Assembly: GCA_002479485.1 (NCBI GenBank)
Contig: DLNM01000021.1
Span: 1-31,134, forward strand
Direction: 5' to 3'
Length of the DNA: 31,134 bases
From: Firmicutes bacterium UBA7510
Lineage (GTDB): Bacteria > Bacillota > Clostridia > Tissierellales > Sedimentibacteraceae
Shown here piece after piece: positions 22,342-29,637 of this stretch (the stretch's first letter is position 1; each line of letters begins with the position of its first letter). The notes beneath the pieces are model-generated. The model saw nothing but the letters and a program-made list of their open reading frames with translations. It searched no databases and had not been told where the DNA came from. Position numbers and translations under genes: made by a program.

Positions 22342-22788
22342 ATGAAAAAGAAATTATTTTTAATATTAATAATAATATTATTAGCTATATCATTGTCCGT
22401 AATTATTAAAGAAAAAAGGTTACAAGTTAATGATTCACATAGAGAGTTTTTTTTTGGTTCCAATGATTATGTATTGGGTGGAATATTAATTAGTAGAATG
22501 TATTATGGACCTCCTGGATATGGCGAAGATCCTGAAAATGATACAAAAGAATATATATATATACTACAATTAAATCAACCAATAAATGTAAAAGCTATGA
22601 AAGAGGATGATTTTAATGTAGATGTATCTAATATATGCGAAGTACAATTGGTAATGACGGAAGAAAATATTAATATTTTAAAAGAATATAAGTATAAATA
22701 TATAGAGTTAGAAGGATCCTTATTTTCAGCGTTTTCAGGTCATCATCATACAGATGTTTTGTTTCATGTCAATAAGATATTACAATAA
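22342..22788 (+). CDS. Small exported or membrane-anchored protein, DUF4431-like
   Basis: A 148-residue protein with a hydrophobic N-terminus (MKKKLFLILIIILLAISLSV), either a signal peptide or a membrane anchor. The outer part contains YYGPPGYGEDPENDTKE, YILQLNQPINV and a final HHHTDVLFHV, which recall the DUF4431 family; function is unknown. GGAGGA at 22329-22334 supports the ATG at 22342. It stands alone between a TnpB remnant and a terminator. Confidence 0.6.
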   Translation: MKKKLFLILIIILLAISLSVIIKEKRLQVNDSHREFFFGSNDYVLGGILISRMYYGPPGYGEDPENDTKEYIYILQLNQPINVKAMKEDDFNVDVSNICEVQLVMTEENINILKEYKYKYIELEGSLFSAFSGHHHTDVLFHVNKILQ

Positions 22789-23076
22789 AAATTTGATTTA
22801 TATTCAATTTTATTAGTAGGTATTATATGAAAAAAAGGGAATACATCCCTTTTGTTTTATAATCCATTTTTTTCTCTTATTATCTGCTGTTCTACCCTTA
22901 GATTCGTTACAAAAGTATATCGAAGTAATAATACGTATACTAACTTGTTAAACTAAATTCTTATGTACAAAATAATAGTAATTGTAAAATAAATGCATTA
23001 ATGTTAAAATGTATGTAGTAATTAATATTAAACGCCTCTCTATTGAATAGTTATATGGCGTAATGATGGAGGTATT
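22789..23076 (+). other. Intergenic region before the BI-1 family gene
   Basis: After the terminator the sequence is AT-rich with no ORF of note. Near the end, ACGCC...GGCGT (about 23031-23061) encloses CTAT-tga-ATAG, a small two-part hairpin just before the GGAGGT ribosome site. This resembles the placement of hairpins before rsmG and other genes here. Confidence 0.4.
22831..22860 (+). terminator. Rho-independent terminator
   Basis: AAAAGGGA-ataca-TCCCTTTT forms an 8-base-pair stem followed by GTTTTAT, about 45 bases after the DUF4431-like gene. Confidence 0.75.
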
Positions 23077-23769
23077 ATGGAACACAACGAAAACAATTAT
23101 ATCGAACAAAGAGTAACATTAGCTACACATACAAGCAGAACATTTGCGTGGATGTTTTTTGGGTTGCTGGTGACGTTTATATTGGCGTATACATCTTATT
23201 CAACAGGTTTTATTATTCAAATTCTTAGTATACCAAGTATATTCTACATTCTTCCTATAACAGAAATTCTTTTAGTCATTGTATTATCATCAAGAATACA
23301 TAAGCTGCCAGTTGTTGCTGCTCATTCGTTATTTTTTGTGTATGCACTTTTGAATGGCTTAACTTTTTCTGTTTATTTTTTAATATATGAAGTTGCATCA
23401 ATGATTTATGTATTTGCAGCGACAGCAGGTTTGTTTGGAGTTATGGCATTGTATGGATATTTTACTAAAAGCGATTTGACAAAATGGAAATCTGTGCTTT
23501 TCTTTGGACTTATTATATTGGTAGGGTTTTGGATATTCTCAATATTTATAAATCTTTCACAATTCGAAACTATAATCTGTATAGTGGGTATAGTGATATT
23601 TGTAGGATTTACAGCATATGATACACAAAAAATAAAACAAACCTATGAAATTTATCACAATGATCCACAAATGTTAGAAAAAGCATCTATCTTTTCAGCA
23701 TTGCAGTTATATCTGGATTTCATAAATTTATTTATTTATCTTTTAAGATTTTTAGGAAAAAGAAAATAG
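23077..23769 (+). CDS. Bax inhibitor-1/YccA family membrane protein
   Basis: A 230-residue protein with about seven membrane segments, of the BI-1 family (pH-sensitive calcium leak channels such as YetJ of Bacillus). The N-terminal FAWMFFGLLVTFILAY and C-terminal FTAYDTQKIKQTY and ALQLYLDFINLFIYLLRFLGKRK are typical; the aspartates in AYDTQ and YLDF correspond to the conserved gate pair. GGAGGT precedes the ATG. It is a single-gene unit closed by a terminator. Confidence 0.92.
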   Translation: MEHNENNYIEQRVTLATHTSRTFAWMFFGLLVTFILAYTSYSTGFIIQILSIPSIFYILPITEILLVIVLSSRIHKLPVVAAHSLFFVYALLNGLTFSVYFLIYEVASMIYVFAATAGLFGVMALYGYFTKSDLTKWKSVLFFGLIILVGFWIFSIFINLSQFETIICIVGIVIFVGFTAYDTQKIKQTYEIYHNDPQMLEKASIFSALQLYLDFINLFIYLLRFLGKRK

Positions 23770-23810
23770 TTTTATAGCTCATAATTTCATATTTTACACT
23801 TCAATAAAAT

Positions 23811-23857
23811 AAAAGGTCTGGCAATCATTAAAATAAAAGATTCCCATACCTTTTTAT
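23811..23857 (+). terminator. Terminator after the BI-1 family gene
   Basis: AAAAGGT-c-TGG-CAATC pairs with GATT-c-CCA-t-ACCTTTTT with small internal mismatches, followed by ATTTT. The T-rich side follows the stem. Confidence 0.7.
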
Positions 23858-23975
23858 TTTGGCTCTTTGTCATAGCTAAAAGCACTTTGGCTTAAAGTAG
23901 TTTTATTAGGTACGGTAAACCATGATAATAAAGGTGAATTTGAAAATTTATATTTTATGTATTTATCGAAAAAAG

Positions 23976-24005
23976 GGCAGACATGGTCAAGCGTCTGCCA
24001 ACTTT
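23976..24005 (+). other. Hairpin before the AraC-type regulator gene
   Basis: GGCAGAC (23976-23982) and GTCTGCC (23993-23999) pair over seven bases and are followed by AACTTTTT. It may be a terminator of a lost upstream gene or a leader attenuator, as TATACT (about 24012) and the AAGGAGGG ribosome site follow. Confidence 0.45.
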
Positions 24006-24041
24006 TTATGATATACTTGTATGTAAGGAGGGACTAATTAT

Positions 24042-25007
24042 ATGCATGCATGGGAAGCTATACAAAAAACCTTGAACCATATTGAAGAACATATTGGCGA
24101 AGAAATTGAAATCACAGAACTGGCGGAAATCGCAGAACTTTCTCTATTCTACTATCAACGGCTGTTCACACGGTTAGTCAAAAAGCCGGTACGGGAATAT
24201 ATCAAGCTGCGCCGGTTAGCCAGAGCTTGCGGTGTGCTTCGTAATAAACAAAACCGTATCCTTGATGTTGCGCTAGATTATGGTTTTAGTGGACATGAAA
24301 CTTTTACCCGTGCATTCAAGGACACCTACGGCATCACCCCAGCACAGTATCGGAATAATACTGTTGGTCTAGATAATTTTGATAAGCCCGATTTAATACT
24401 AAACTATATTATGGTAGACGAAGGCGTACCACTGCTAAGTGACGGGCTTATATTGGAATATAATCGCAAGACTCTTAATGAACCGCTAAACTTTCTTGGA
24501 GTAAAAGGTTTTTATCATTTCAAAAAGGGCAAAATGCTTGGCGAAAGACCTGGTGTCTCAGAACCTTCCGCTATTTGGCAAAGGTTTTTCGATGTCCATA
24601 AAGATATTCCGTATGTCCCCGGCGGGCGTCTAATTGGTGTTTCTTATCAAGGAGATGCTCCAGAAGGCTATTCAACTTATTTTGTCGGAGCAGAGGCTGA
24701 ACAAGGTAAGGAGCATTCCCGTTTTGAAAACTGGGAGTTACCTGCGAGGGAATATGTCGTTTGTGGATTCGAGGCAGAAAACCTTGAACAACTGACTGGT
24801 TCTGCTTCTGGCAAGGCAATGAAACATATGCGGTTTTGGCTTAAGGAACATGGATTGACTGCGGACGGTTTTTTCCCGGAGATATATTATCATAGCCTCA
24901 GCAAGCTGAGCCATTGTTCATCCAAAATGGCGTATATGGAAATGTGGATTCCGTTTAGACAACGAGAAAACATAAATAAATTGATTGGAGAAAATGCTAA
25001 TGAGTAA
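24042..25007 (+). CDS. AraC family regulator with GyrI-like ligand domain
   Basis: A 321-residue transcription regulator. The N-terminal double helix-turn-helix of the AraC/XylS type spans about 1-105 (LAEIAELSLFYYQRLFTRLVKKPVREYIKLRRL, then YGFSGHETFTRAFKDTYGITPAQYR). The C-terminal half (about 125-310) resembles the GyrI-like effector-binding domain of Rob/SoxS-type regulators. AAGGAGGG precedes the ATG. Base composition is clearly richer in G and C than the surroundings, suggesting acquisition. The next gene overlaps its stop codon, so it probably shares regulation. Confidence 0.9.
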   Translation: MHAWEAIQKTLNHIEEHIGEEIEITELAEIAELSLFYYQRLFTRLVKKPVREYIKLRRLARACGVLRNKQNRILDVALDYGFSGHETFTRAFKDTYGITPAQYRNNTVGLDNFDKPDLILNYIMVDEGVPLLSDGLILEYNRKTLNEPLNFLGVKGFYHFKKGKMLGERPGVSEPSAIWQRFFDVHKDIPYVPGGRLIGVSYQGDAPEGYSTYFVGAEAEQGKEHSRFENWELPAREYVVCGFEAENLEQLTGSASGKAMKHMRFWLKEHGLTADGFFPEIYYHSLSKLSHCSSKMAYMEMWIPFRQRENINKLIGENANE

Positions 25008-25491
25008 GTACGAAGAAGGATTAAAGATAATTGAAGAAAGATTCGGCAACAACAAGGATAATTTTATATCACTTGCAACTATTGATATAGAGCCGAGTGC
25101 TGATGGGAATCCCAGACCTGTTGTCCGTGATGTAGACGCATATTATGAGGACGGTGTGTTTTATGTTGTTACATATGCGAAGACAAAGAAAATGCTACAA
25201 ATAGAACAAAACAAAGAAGTTGCTTTTTCGGCTAACTTTGATTGGTTTTCTGGCAACGGAATAGGTGAAAATCTAGGTTGGGTATTAGATCCGAAAAACG
25301 CTGAATTAAGGACTAAACTTCGCACGGTTTTTGCAGAATGGTACGACTACGCGAACAATGAGAAGGATAAAAATTGCTGTATTCTGGCAATTCGCATTAT
25401 AAGGGGCACGGTAATTAAAGACCATGGTGCTGTGCGTTACAATATGGACTTTGTGAATAAAATAGAAACAAGCGAAGGGAAAATCATATAA
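25000..25491 (+). CDS. Pyridoxamine 5'-phosphate oxidase family flavoprotein
   Basis: A 163-residue protein with the split-barrel flavin-binding fold. FISLATIDIEPSADGNPRPVVRDVDAYYEDGVFYVVTYAKTKKMLQIEQNKEVAFS shows the usual strands and the KTKK region for flavin phosphate. Its substrate is unknown. The start at 25000 overlaps the regulator stop by eight bases; GGAG lies nine bases upstream. ATG at 24994 is an alternative two codons earlier. The AraC-type gene and this one form a two-gene unit. Confidence 0.85.
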   Translation: MSKYEEGLKIIEERFGNNKDNFISLATIDIEPSADGNPRPVVRDVDAYYEDGVFYVVTYAKTKKMLQIEQNKEVAFSANFDWFSGNGIGENLGWVLDPKNAELRTKLRTVFAEWYDYANNEKDKNCCILAIRIIRGTVIKDHGAVRYNMDFVNKIETSEGKII

Positions 25492-25506
25492 AGTAGTGAG
25501 GTAAAT

Positions 25507-26127
25507 ATGCAGGTAGGAGATAAAATAGTATTTGGCAGATACGAATGGCGCGTGCTTGATATAAAAAACGATGCGGCTTTGATTATAACTGAAGATATAA
25601 TAGAACAACACGCTTACCATGATGCATATAAAGATATAACATGGGCTGACTGCTCGTTAAGAAAATATCTTAACGGTGAATTTTATGACAAATTCAACAC
25701 AGTTGATAAATCAAGAATAATTCCGGTATTAAATAAAAATCTTGATAATCAGTGGTATGGTTCAAAGGGCGGAGAAGATACTCAGGATTACATATTTCTT
25801 CTAAGCATTGAAGAAGTAGTATGCAAATATTTCGGTGACAGCAGTAAAAACCTTGAAAACCGCAGCGCCAAACAACGATACTGGTTTCAAAGGAAAGACA
25901 TAAACAACAACAAGCGAAGATCGACTTTTGATGGGTATGTATGGTGGTGGTGGCTTCGGTCGTCCGGGCGTGACAATAGAAGAGCTGTATATATCCATGG
26001 AGACGGCAATATAGGCATTCAGGGAAACGGCACCTTCCGCTACAGCAGCAACACGATTCATCCTTCAACAGGTGATAACAGCGGCGGAGTTCGTCCCGCT
26101 TTGTGGTTAAAATATCAAGCCCAATAA
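25507..26127 (+). CDS. DUF6273 domain protein
   Basis: A 206-residue protein of the DUF6273 type. The N-terminus is VGDKIVFGRYEWRVLDIKNDAALIIT, followed by WADCSLRKYLNGEFYDKF. The C-terminal part carries the tryptophan-rich YVWWWWLRSSGRDN, a DGNIGIQGNG turn, and SGGVRPALWLK. This end resembles C-type-lectin/sulfatase-modifying-like folds. No signal peptide is seen. Function is unknown. The gene begins 16 bases after the flavoprotein gene with GTGAGGT upstream and may be part of the same transcript. Confidence 0.82.
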   Translation: MQVGDKIVFGRYEWRVLDIKNDAALIITEDIIEQHAYHDAYKDITWADCSLRKYLNGEFYDKFNTVDKSRIIPVLNKNLDNQWYGSKGGEDTQDYIFLLSIEEVVCKYFGDSSKNLENRSAKQRYWFQRKDINNNKRRSTFDGYVWWWWLRSSGRDNRRAVYIHGDGNIGIQGNGTFRYSSNTIHPSTGDNSGGVRPALWLKYQAQ

Positions 26128-26162
26128 GACAAGACGATTTTAAACCTTGTCTTATTTTTTTT
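26123..26162 (+). terminator. Terminator after the DUF6273 gene
   Basis: AATAAGACAAG (26123-26133) and CTTGTCTTATT (26146-26156) are perfect 11-base arms, followed by TTTTTT. The left arm starts within the last codons of the gene. Confidence 0.88.
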
Positions 26163-26292
26163 GGAAAAAAACATAAACCCCATTGACAAAATAAACGTGA
26201 ACCATTTATTTAGTTTTGTTTTTTAGGATTTTTAATCATATTTGTTTTAACAATCTCAGAATCAATATAAAAGCTAACAATTAGGTTGATTA

Positions 26293-26321
26293 TTGACATT
26301 CTATACTTGATGTTATATTAT
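26293..26321 (+). promoter_or_regulatory. SigA promoter for the GNAT-S66 operon
   Basis: TTGACA (26293-26298), a 17-base spacer and TATTAT (26316-26321). The transcript would start near 26328, which favours the ATG at 26359 over the one at 26329. Confidence 0.8.
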
Positions 26322-26358
26322 TATAAAAATGTTTAATTATACTATCGGGTGGTGCTGT

Positions 26359-26823
26359 ATGGAAATTGAAAAGGTTGAAAGTGTTGACTTTAAAAAATTG
26401 ATATGTAGTGATATTTTAAAAGGACTTCCAAATTGGTTTGGTATACCAGAAGCTATTGATGAGTACATAGAAGAGAGTTCAAAAATGCCTTTTTTTGCAT
26501 GCTATGATAACAATACAATCACTGGTTTTATTGCTATCAAAAAACATAATTTATATTCAGCTGAGATATATGTAATGGGTATTAATAAAAATTATCATAG
26601 GAAAGGTATTGGCAAAAAATTAATTGATAAATGCATAGAATGGTGTAAAGAAAATAACATAGAATTTTTACAGGTAAAAACCCTGGATGAATCAAATCCT
26701 GATATAAATTATGCAAAAACAAGAAAATTCTATGAGGCAATTGGATTTAGACCTTTAGAATGTTTTCCAACATTATGGGATATAAGCAATCCTTGTCTAC
26801 AAATGATAATGAAAATAGAGTAG
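26359..26823 (+). CDS. GNAT family N-acetyltransferase
   Basis: A 154-residue GNAT-fold enzyme that transfers an acetyl group from acetyl-CoA. The CoA site is YHRKGIGKKLIDKCIEWC (about 84-101), and the C-terminal YAKTRKFYEAIGFRPLE is the usual last helix and strand. GGGTGG lies six bases before the ATG at 26359. It is followed after 21 bases by an S66 peptidase gene with no terminator between, forming a two-gene operon. The substrate cannot be told from sequence. Confidence 0.88.
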   Translation: MEIEKVESVDFKKLICSDILKGLPNWFGIPEAIDEYIEESSKMPFFACYDNNTITGFIAIKKHNLYSAEIYVMGINKNYHRKGIGKKLIDKCIEWCKENNIEFLQVKTLDESNPDINYAKTRKFYEAIGFRPLECFPTLWDISNPCLQMIMKIE

Positions 26824-26844
26824 TATATAAGCGGAGGTGTAGAT

Positions 26845-27882
26845 ATGTTAAATCTTATAAAGCCTAAAATGTTAAAACCCGGTAACAAAGTAGCTACTGT
26901 CAGTCTTTCATGGGGTGGCGCAGGCGATGAAGAAATATTGTGGAGATATAAACAGGGTAAAGAAAGATTAGAAAATGTTTTTGGACTTAAGGTAGTAGAG
27001 ATGGGTCATACCTTAAAAGGAACTGATTATGTTTATAACCATCCAGAAAAAAGAGCCGAGGATTTGATGAATGCCTTTTTAGATAAATCAATTAAAGGTA
27101 TTATATCATGTATAGGTGGTAATGATAGCATTAGAATGTTACCTTATATAGACTTTAATATAATTCGTGAAAATCCTAAGGTATTTATTGGGTATTCAGA
27201 TACTACCATATCGCATTTTATTTGCTTAAAGGCAGGGTTATCAAGTATATATGGTCCTTCAGTTTTAATGGACTTTGCTGAAAATGTTAAAATGCCAGAT
27301 TATACAATATCCTCTATTAAAAAAACATTATTTAGTAATGAAATAATAGGTAATATATCTCCTTCTAATGAATGGTCAAGTGAATATTTGCCTTGGCTTA
27401 TAGAAAATAAAAATATAGAAAGAAAATATTCTCCTAATAATGGATATGAGATATTACAAGGAAGTAAAAAAACAACAGGTAGATTAATTGGAGGATGTCT
27501 ATCAGTTATTGAATTTATGAAAGGAACATCATTATTTCCAAACATAGATAGTTTTAATGATACAATACTTTTTTTAGAAACATGCGAGGAAATGGAGCCT
27601 GTATGGTACGTTGAGAATTGTCTAAGAAACTACGGTGTTATGGGTATTTTAGATAGAATTAATGGAATAATCTTTGCAAAACCATACCATAATACATACT
27701 ATGATGAATACAAGGATGTAATTAAGAAAATTTTAAAAGAATATAACAGAGAAGATATGCCTGTACTATATAATTTAAATTTTGGTCATACAGAGCCTAA
27801 AATATGTCTACCATATGGAGCACTAGCACAAATAGATAGCGAAAATAAAACATTCTCAATATTAGAAAACGTTGTTGAGTAG
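26845..27882 (+). CDS. S66 family peptidase (LD-carboxypeptidase/MccF-like)
   Basis: A 345-residue serine peptidase of family S66. The nucleophile S118 lies in IGYSDTT, and the charge-relay residues appear as E245 in FLETCEE and H315 in NFGHTEP. The N-terminal part (LKPGNKVATVSLS, ISCIGGNDS) is typical. S66 includes cytoplasmic murein LD-carboxypeptidases (peptidoglycan recycling) and MccF, which destroys microcin C-like aminoacyl nucleotides. The partner GNAT gene makes a MccF-like role worth considering, but sequence alone does not decide. GCGGAGGTG lies upstream of the ATG. Confidence 0.9.
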   Translation: MLNLIKPKMLKPGNKVATVSLSWGGAGDEEILWRYKQGKERLENVFGLKVVEMGHTLKGTDYVYNHPEKRAEDLMNAFLDKSIKGIISCIGGNDSIRMLPYIDFNIIRENPKVFIGYSDTTISHFICLKAGLSSIYGPSVLMDFAENVKMPDYTISSIKKTLFSNEIIGNISPSNEWSSEYLPWLIENKNIERKYSPNNGYEILQGSKKTTGRLIGGCLSVIEFMKGTSLFPNIDSFNDTILFLETCEEMEPVWYVENCLRNYGVMGILDRINGIIFAKPYHNTYYDEYKDVIKKILKEYNREDMPVLYNLNFGHTEPKICLPYGALAQIDSENKTFSILENVVE

Positions 27883-27910
27883 ATAAAAAAATAATTAAAA
27901 TATTAGTAAT

Positions 27911-28148
27911 CTTAGTAGAGTGTTTCTTCGACATACTTTTGTTGTGAATTTAAGTTGAGCAATAAATATAAAAAAAGTTTCTGTCTCCGCAACGAGATTT
28001 ACCTTGATTTTTATAAGGTTGGTAAATCTCGTTGAAGTCGCATAAACTTTTTTTATATTCATTGCCTTCATAGCGTAGAAAATCAAAGAAAAATAAAAAG
28101 AATTTTTCTTTGATTTTCTACTGTATTGGCATGTTCTTCTACTAAGCT
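27911..28148 (+). repeat. Structured element, left copy
   Basis: Order of parts: an outer arm with GTTTCTTCGA (27911-27954); a nested hairpin with 22-base arms (27959-27980 and 28044-28065, one mismatch) containing a perfect 14-base-pair inner stem (27990-28003 and 28021-28034); a perfect 20-base-pair hairpin with loop (28075-28121, core AATCAAAGAAAAAT); and a single-stranded end GGCATGTT...TCTACTAA. The right copy repeats all parts in inverted orientation. Confidence 0.7.
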
Positions 28149-28273
28149 TTCACGCATACATAGTTACCTGAAAAGTATTATAATATTAGCGTAGCGATAA
28201 CTAAAGTACATTGAAGGCATAATAGAATTTAACTTTTATACGACTAGTACTTGAACTACTTTTTCGTTTTTCT

Positions 28274-28311
28274 GTGTTAGTGCACATTCACGACTCCTGA
28301 CCAACTAACAC
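28274..28311. repeat. Hairpin beside the right structured copy
   Basis: GTGTTAGT (28274-28281) and ACTAACAC (28304-28311) are perfect 8-base arms around a 22-base loop. It takes the place held by the weaker TAGTTA/TAACTA hairpin next to the left copy. Confidence 0.5.
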
Positions 28312-28313
28312 AA

Positions 28314-28552
28314 TTAGTAGACAAACCTGCCAAAAGCATAGATAATCAAAGAGAAATCCTTTTATTTCTCTTTGATTATCGGTTGCTAAGAATAGCGAAG
28401 TGTATAAGAGACGTTTATGTGACTTAATGAGGCTTTCCCTTCCTTAACAAAAAACATGGGAAACCGAATTACGGAACAGAAACGTCTCTTATATACTTTG
28501 CTTAACATGGATTCGTAGTAAAAGTAAAATCGAAGAAACAAAATAGTCTAAG
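28314..28552 (-). repeat. Structured element, right (inverted) copy
   Basis: Read on the minus strand it has the same parts: CTTAGACTATTTTGTTTCTT and following bases (28552-28501); a nested hairpin with 22-base arms (28501-28480 and 28416-28395, two mismatches); a perfect 17-base-pair hairpin (28380-28341, core AATCAAAGAGAAAT); and GGCAGGTT...TCTACTAA. Arm sequences differ from the left copy but pairing within each hairpin is kept, and loop-side strings such as GTTTCTGT and CATAAAC are shared. Confidence 0.7.
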
Positions 28553-28612
28553 CTAAATTCTCATCTATATTACTGTAGTATTTTAGAATGAAAATAAATT
28601 TAAAATTACCTA

Positions 28613-28643
28613 TTGACTCTCTCACTATGGTATACTTTATACT
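28613..28643 (+). promoter_or_regulatory. MerR-type promoter with 19-base spacer
   Basis: TTGACT (28613-28618) and TATACT (28638-28643) are separated by 19 bases. This long spacing is the mark of promoters twisted into activity by MerR-family proteins, and the adjacent gene encodes one. Autoregulation is inferred. Confidence 0.7.
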
Positions 28644-28684
28644 AAATATGAGCTCAATAAACACACATATGTGAGGTATGTTAA

Positions 28685-29503
28685 ATGTTAAAAATAGGTG
28701 AATTTTCAAAGCTATCGAGGATAAGTATACGGATGTTAAGGCATTATGATGAGATTGGACTACTGGTGCCTGATAATACAGATTTTTTTACAAGCTATCG
28801 TTACTACAGTGAAAGTCAACTACCTGTTGCAGGGCGAATTACTGCCCTAAAGGATATGGGGTTTAGTTTAGCTGTTATTTCAGAAATAATGAAAACTTAT
28901 GACGACTCAGAGGCTTTAGTCCGATTTCTTGAAATAAAGCAAGCGGAAGAGATATATCAGGTAAAAGAAGCTAAACACCGTCTACAACTTCTTGAGACAG
29001 CTATTAGAAGATTGAGAGAGGATGGAGTAGATATGAATTATAATGTTACTTTAAAAGAATTACCGGAAAGATATGTGGCAAGTGTTAGAAAGATAATACC
29101 TTCCTATAACCAGGAAGGAACGTTGTGGGGCATTCTTATGCAGGAGACAGCTGCCCTTAATTTACAGAATGGAGATCCTTGTTATACATTAGCGATTTTC
29201 CATGACGGAGAGCATAAGGAATCAGATGTTGATGTAGAGGTTCAAAAATCAGTTAAGGGTAATTATAAAAATACAGAAAATGTTGTATTTAAAACAGTTG
29301 CTCCTATTTTGATAGCTTCTGCTACCTATAAGGGTAGTTATGAAAAAATAAATGAGGTTAACGAAGCAGTGGCAAATTGGGTCAGAGATAATGGATATGA
29401 GTTTAACGGGTTGTCATTTTGCATTTATCATGTAAGCCCTCATGAAACACAAAATTCTGATGAACTGGTAACAGAAGTTTGTTATCCTGTAAAAAAGAAA
29501 TAA
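28685..29503 (+). CDS. MerR family regulator with GyrI-like effector domain
   Basis: A 272-residue regulator. The N-terminal winged helix-turn-helix is IGEFSKLSRISIRMLRHYDEIGLLVP (residues 4-29), with a second helical part to about 75 and a coiled-coil dimerisation helix (about 80-115). The C-terminal half (about 120-272) resembles the GyrI-like small-molecule-binding domain of BltR/BmrR-type regulators, which sense toxic compounds. GAGGT precedes the ATG. The MATE exporter gene converges with it downstream, a natural candidate for a functional partner, although it is not in the same transcript. Confidence 0.9.
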   Translation: MLKIGEFSKLSRISIRMLRHYDEIGLLVPDNTDFFTSYRYYSESQLPVAGRITALKDMGFSLAVISEIMKTYDDSEALVRFLEIKQAEEIYQVKEAKHRLQLLETAIRRLREDGVDMNYNVTLKELPERYVASVRKIIPSYNQEGTLWGILMQETAALNLQNGDPCYTLAIFHDGEHKESDVDVEVQKSVKGNYKNTENVVFKTVAPILIASATYKGSYEKINEVNEAVANWVRDNGYEFNGLSFCIYHVSPHETQNSDELVTEVCYPVKKK

Positions 29504-29584
29504 AATATTAGTAAAAACTATTTAGGTATATTTCCCAGACAATAAACGACAAAAATAATAGAATTAGGTGTATAAATTTAAATA

Positions 29585-29635
29585 AAAAATTACCCAGAAG
29601 AACTTACAAGTCAATAACTCTTTTGGGTAATTTTT
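29585..29635. terminator. Bidirectional terminator between merR-type gene and MATE gene
   Basis: AAAAATTACCCA (29585-29596) and TGGGTAATTTTT (29624-29635) pair perfectly, with further AAGA/TCTT pairing inside. A and T tracts on both sides serve both convergent genes. Confidence 0.85.
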
Positions 29636-29637
29636 AT

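Larger units (their letters stand above)
27883..28612. other. Gene-free region dominated by nested inverted repeats
   Basis: About 700 bases without a supported gene on either strand. Almost all of it is made of the paired copies described at 27911-28148 and 28314-28552, with a 165-base centre between them. The centre holds an imperfect hairpin TAGTTA/TAACTA (28161-28203). Confidence 0.7.

Noticed and set aside
23870..24040. Short open frame before the AraC-type gene
   Set aside because: No start codon with a ribosome site and no recognisable protein pattern; treated as intergenic.
25694..26068. Cysteine-rich 124-codon frame on the minus strand opposite the DUF6273 gene
   Set aside because: The plus-strand protein is a recognisable family member; the minus frame has no ribosome site or family pattern.
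27895..28086. 63-codon frame on the minus strand in the structured region
   Set aside because: It lies across the hairpin arms, lacks a ribosome site and matches no family.
27883..28612. CRISPR array in the repeat-rich region
   Set aside because: The repeats are two inverted copies with internal hairpins, not regularly spaced direct repeats with unique spacers, and no cas genes are present.
27883..28612. Retron-type msr-msd locus
   Set aside because: Nested inverted repeats fit loosely, but no reverse transcriptase gene is in the window.
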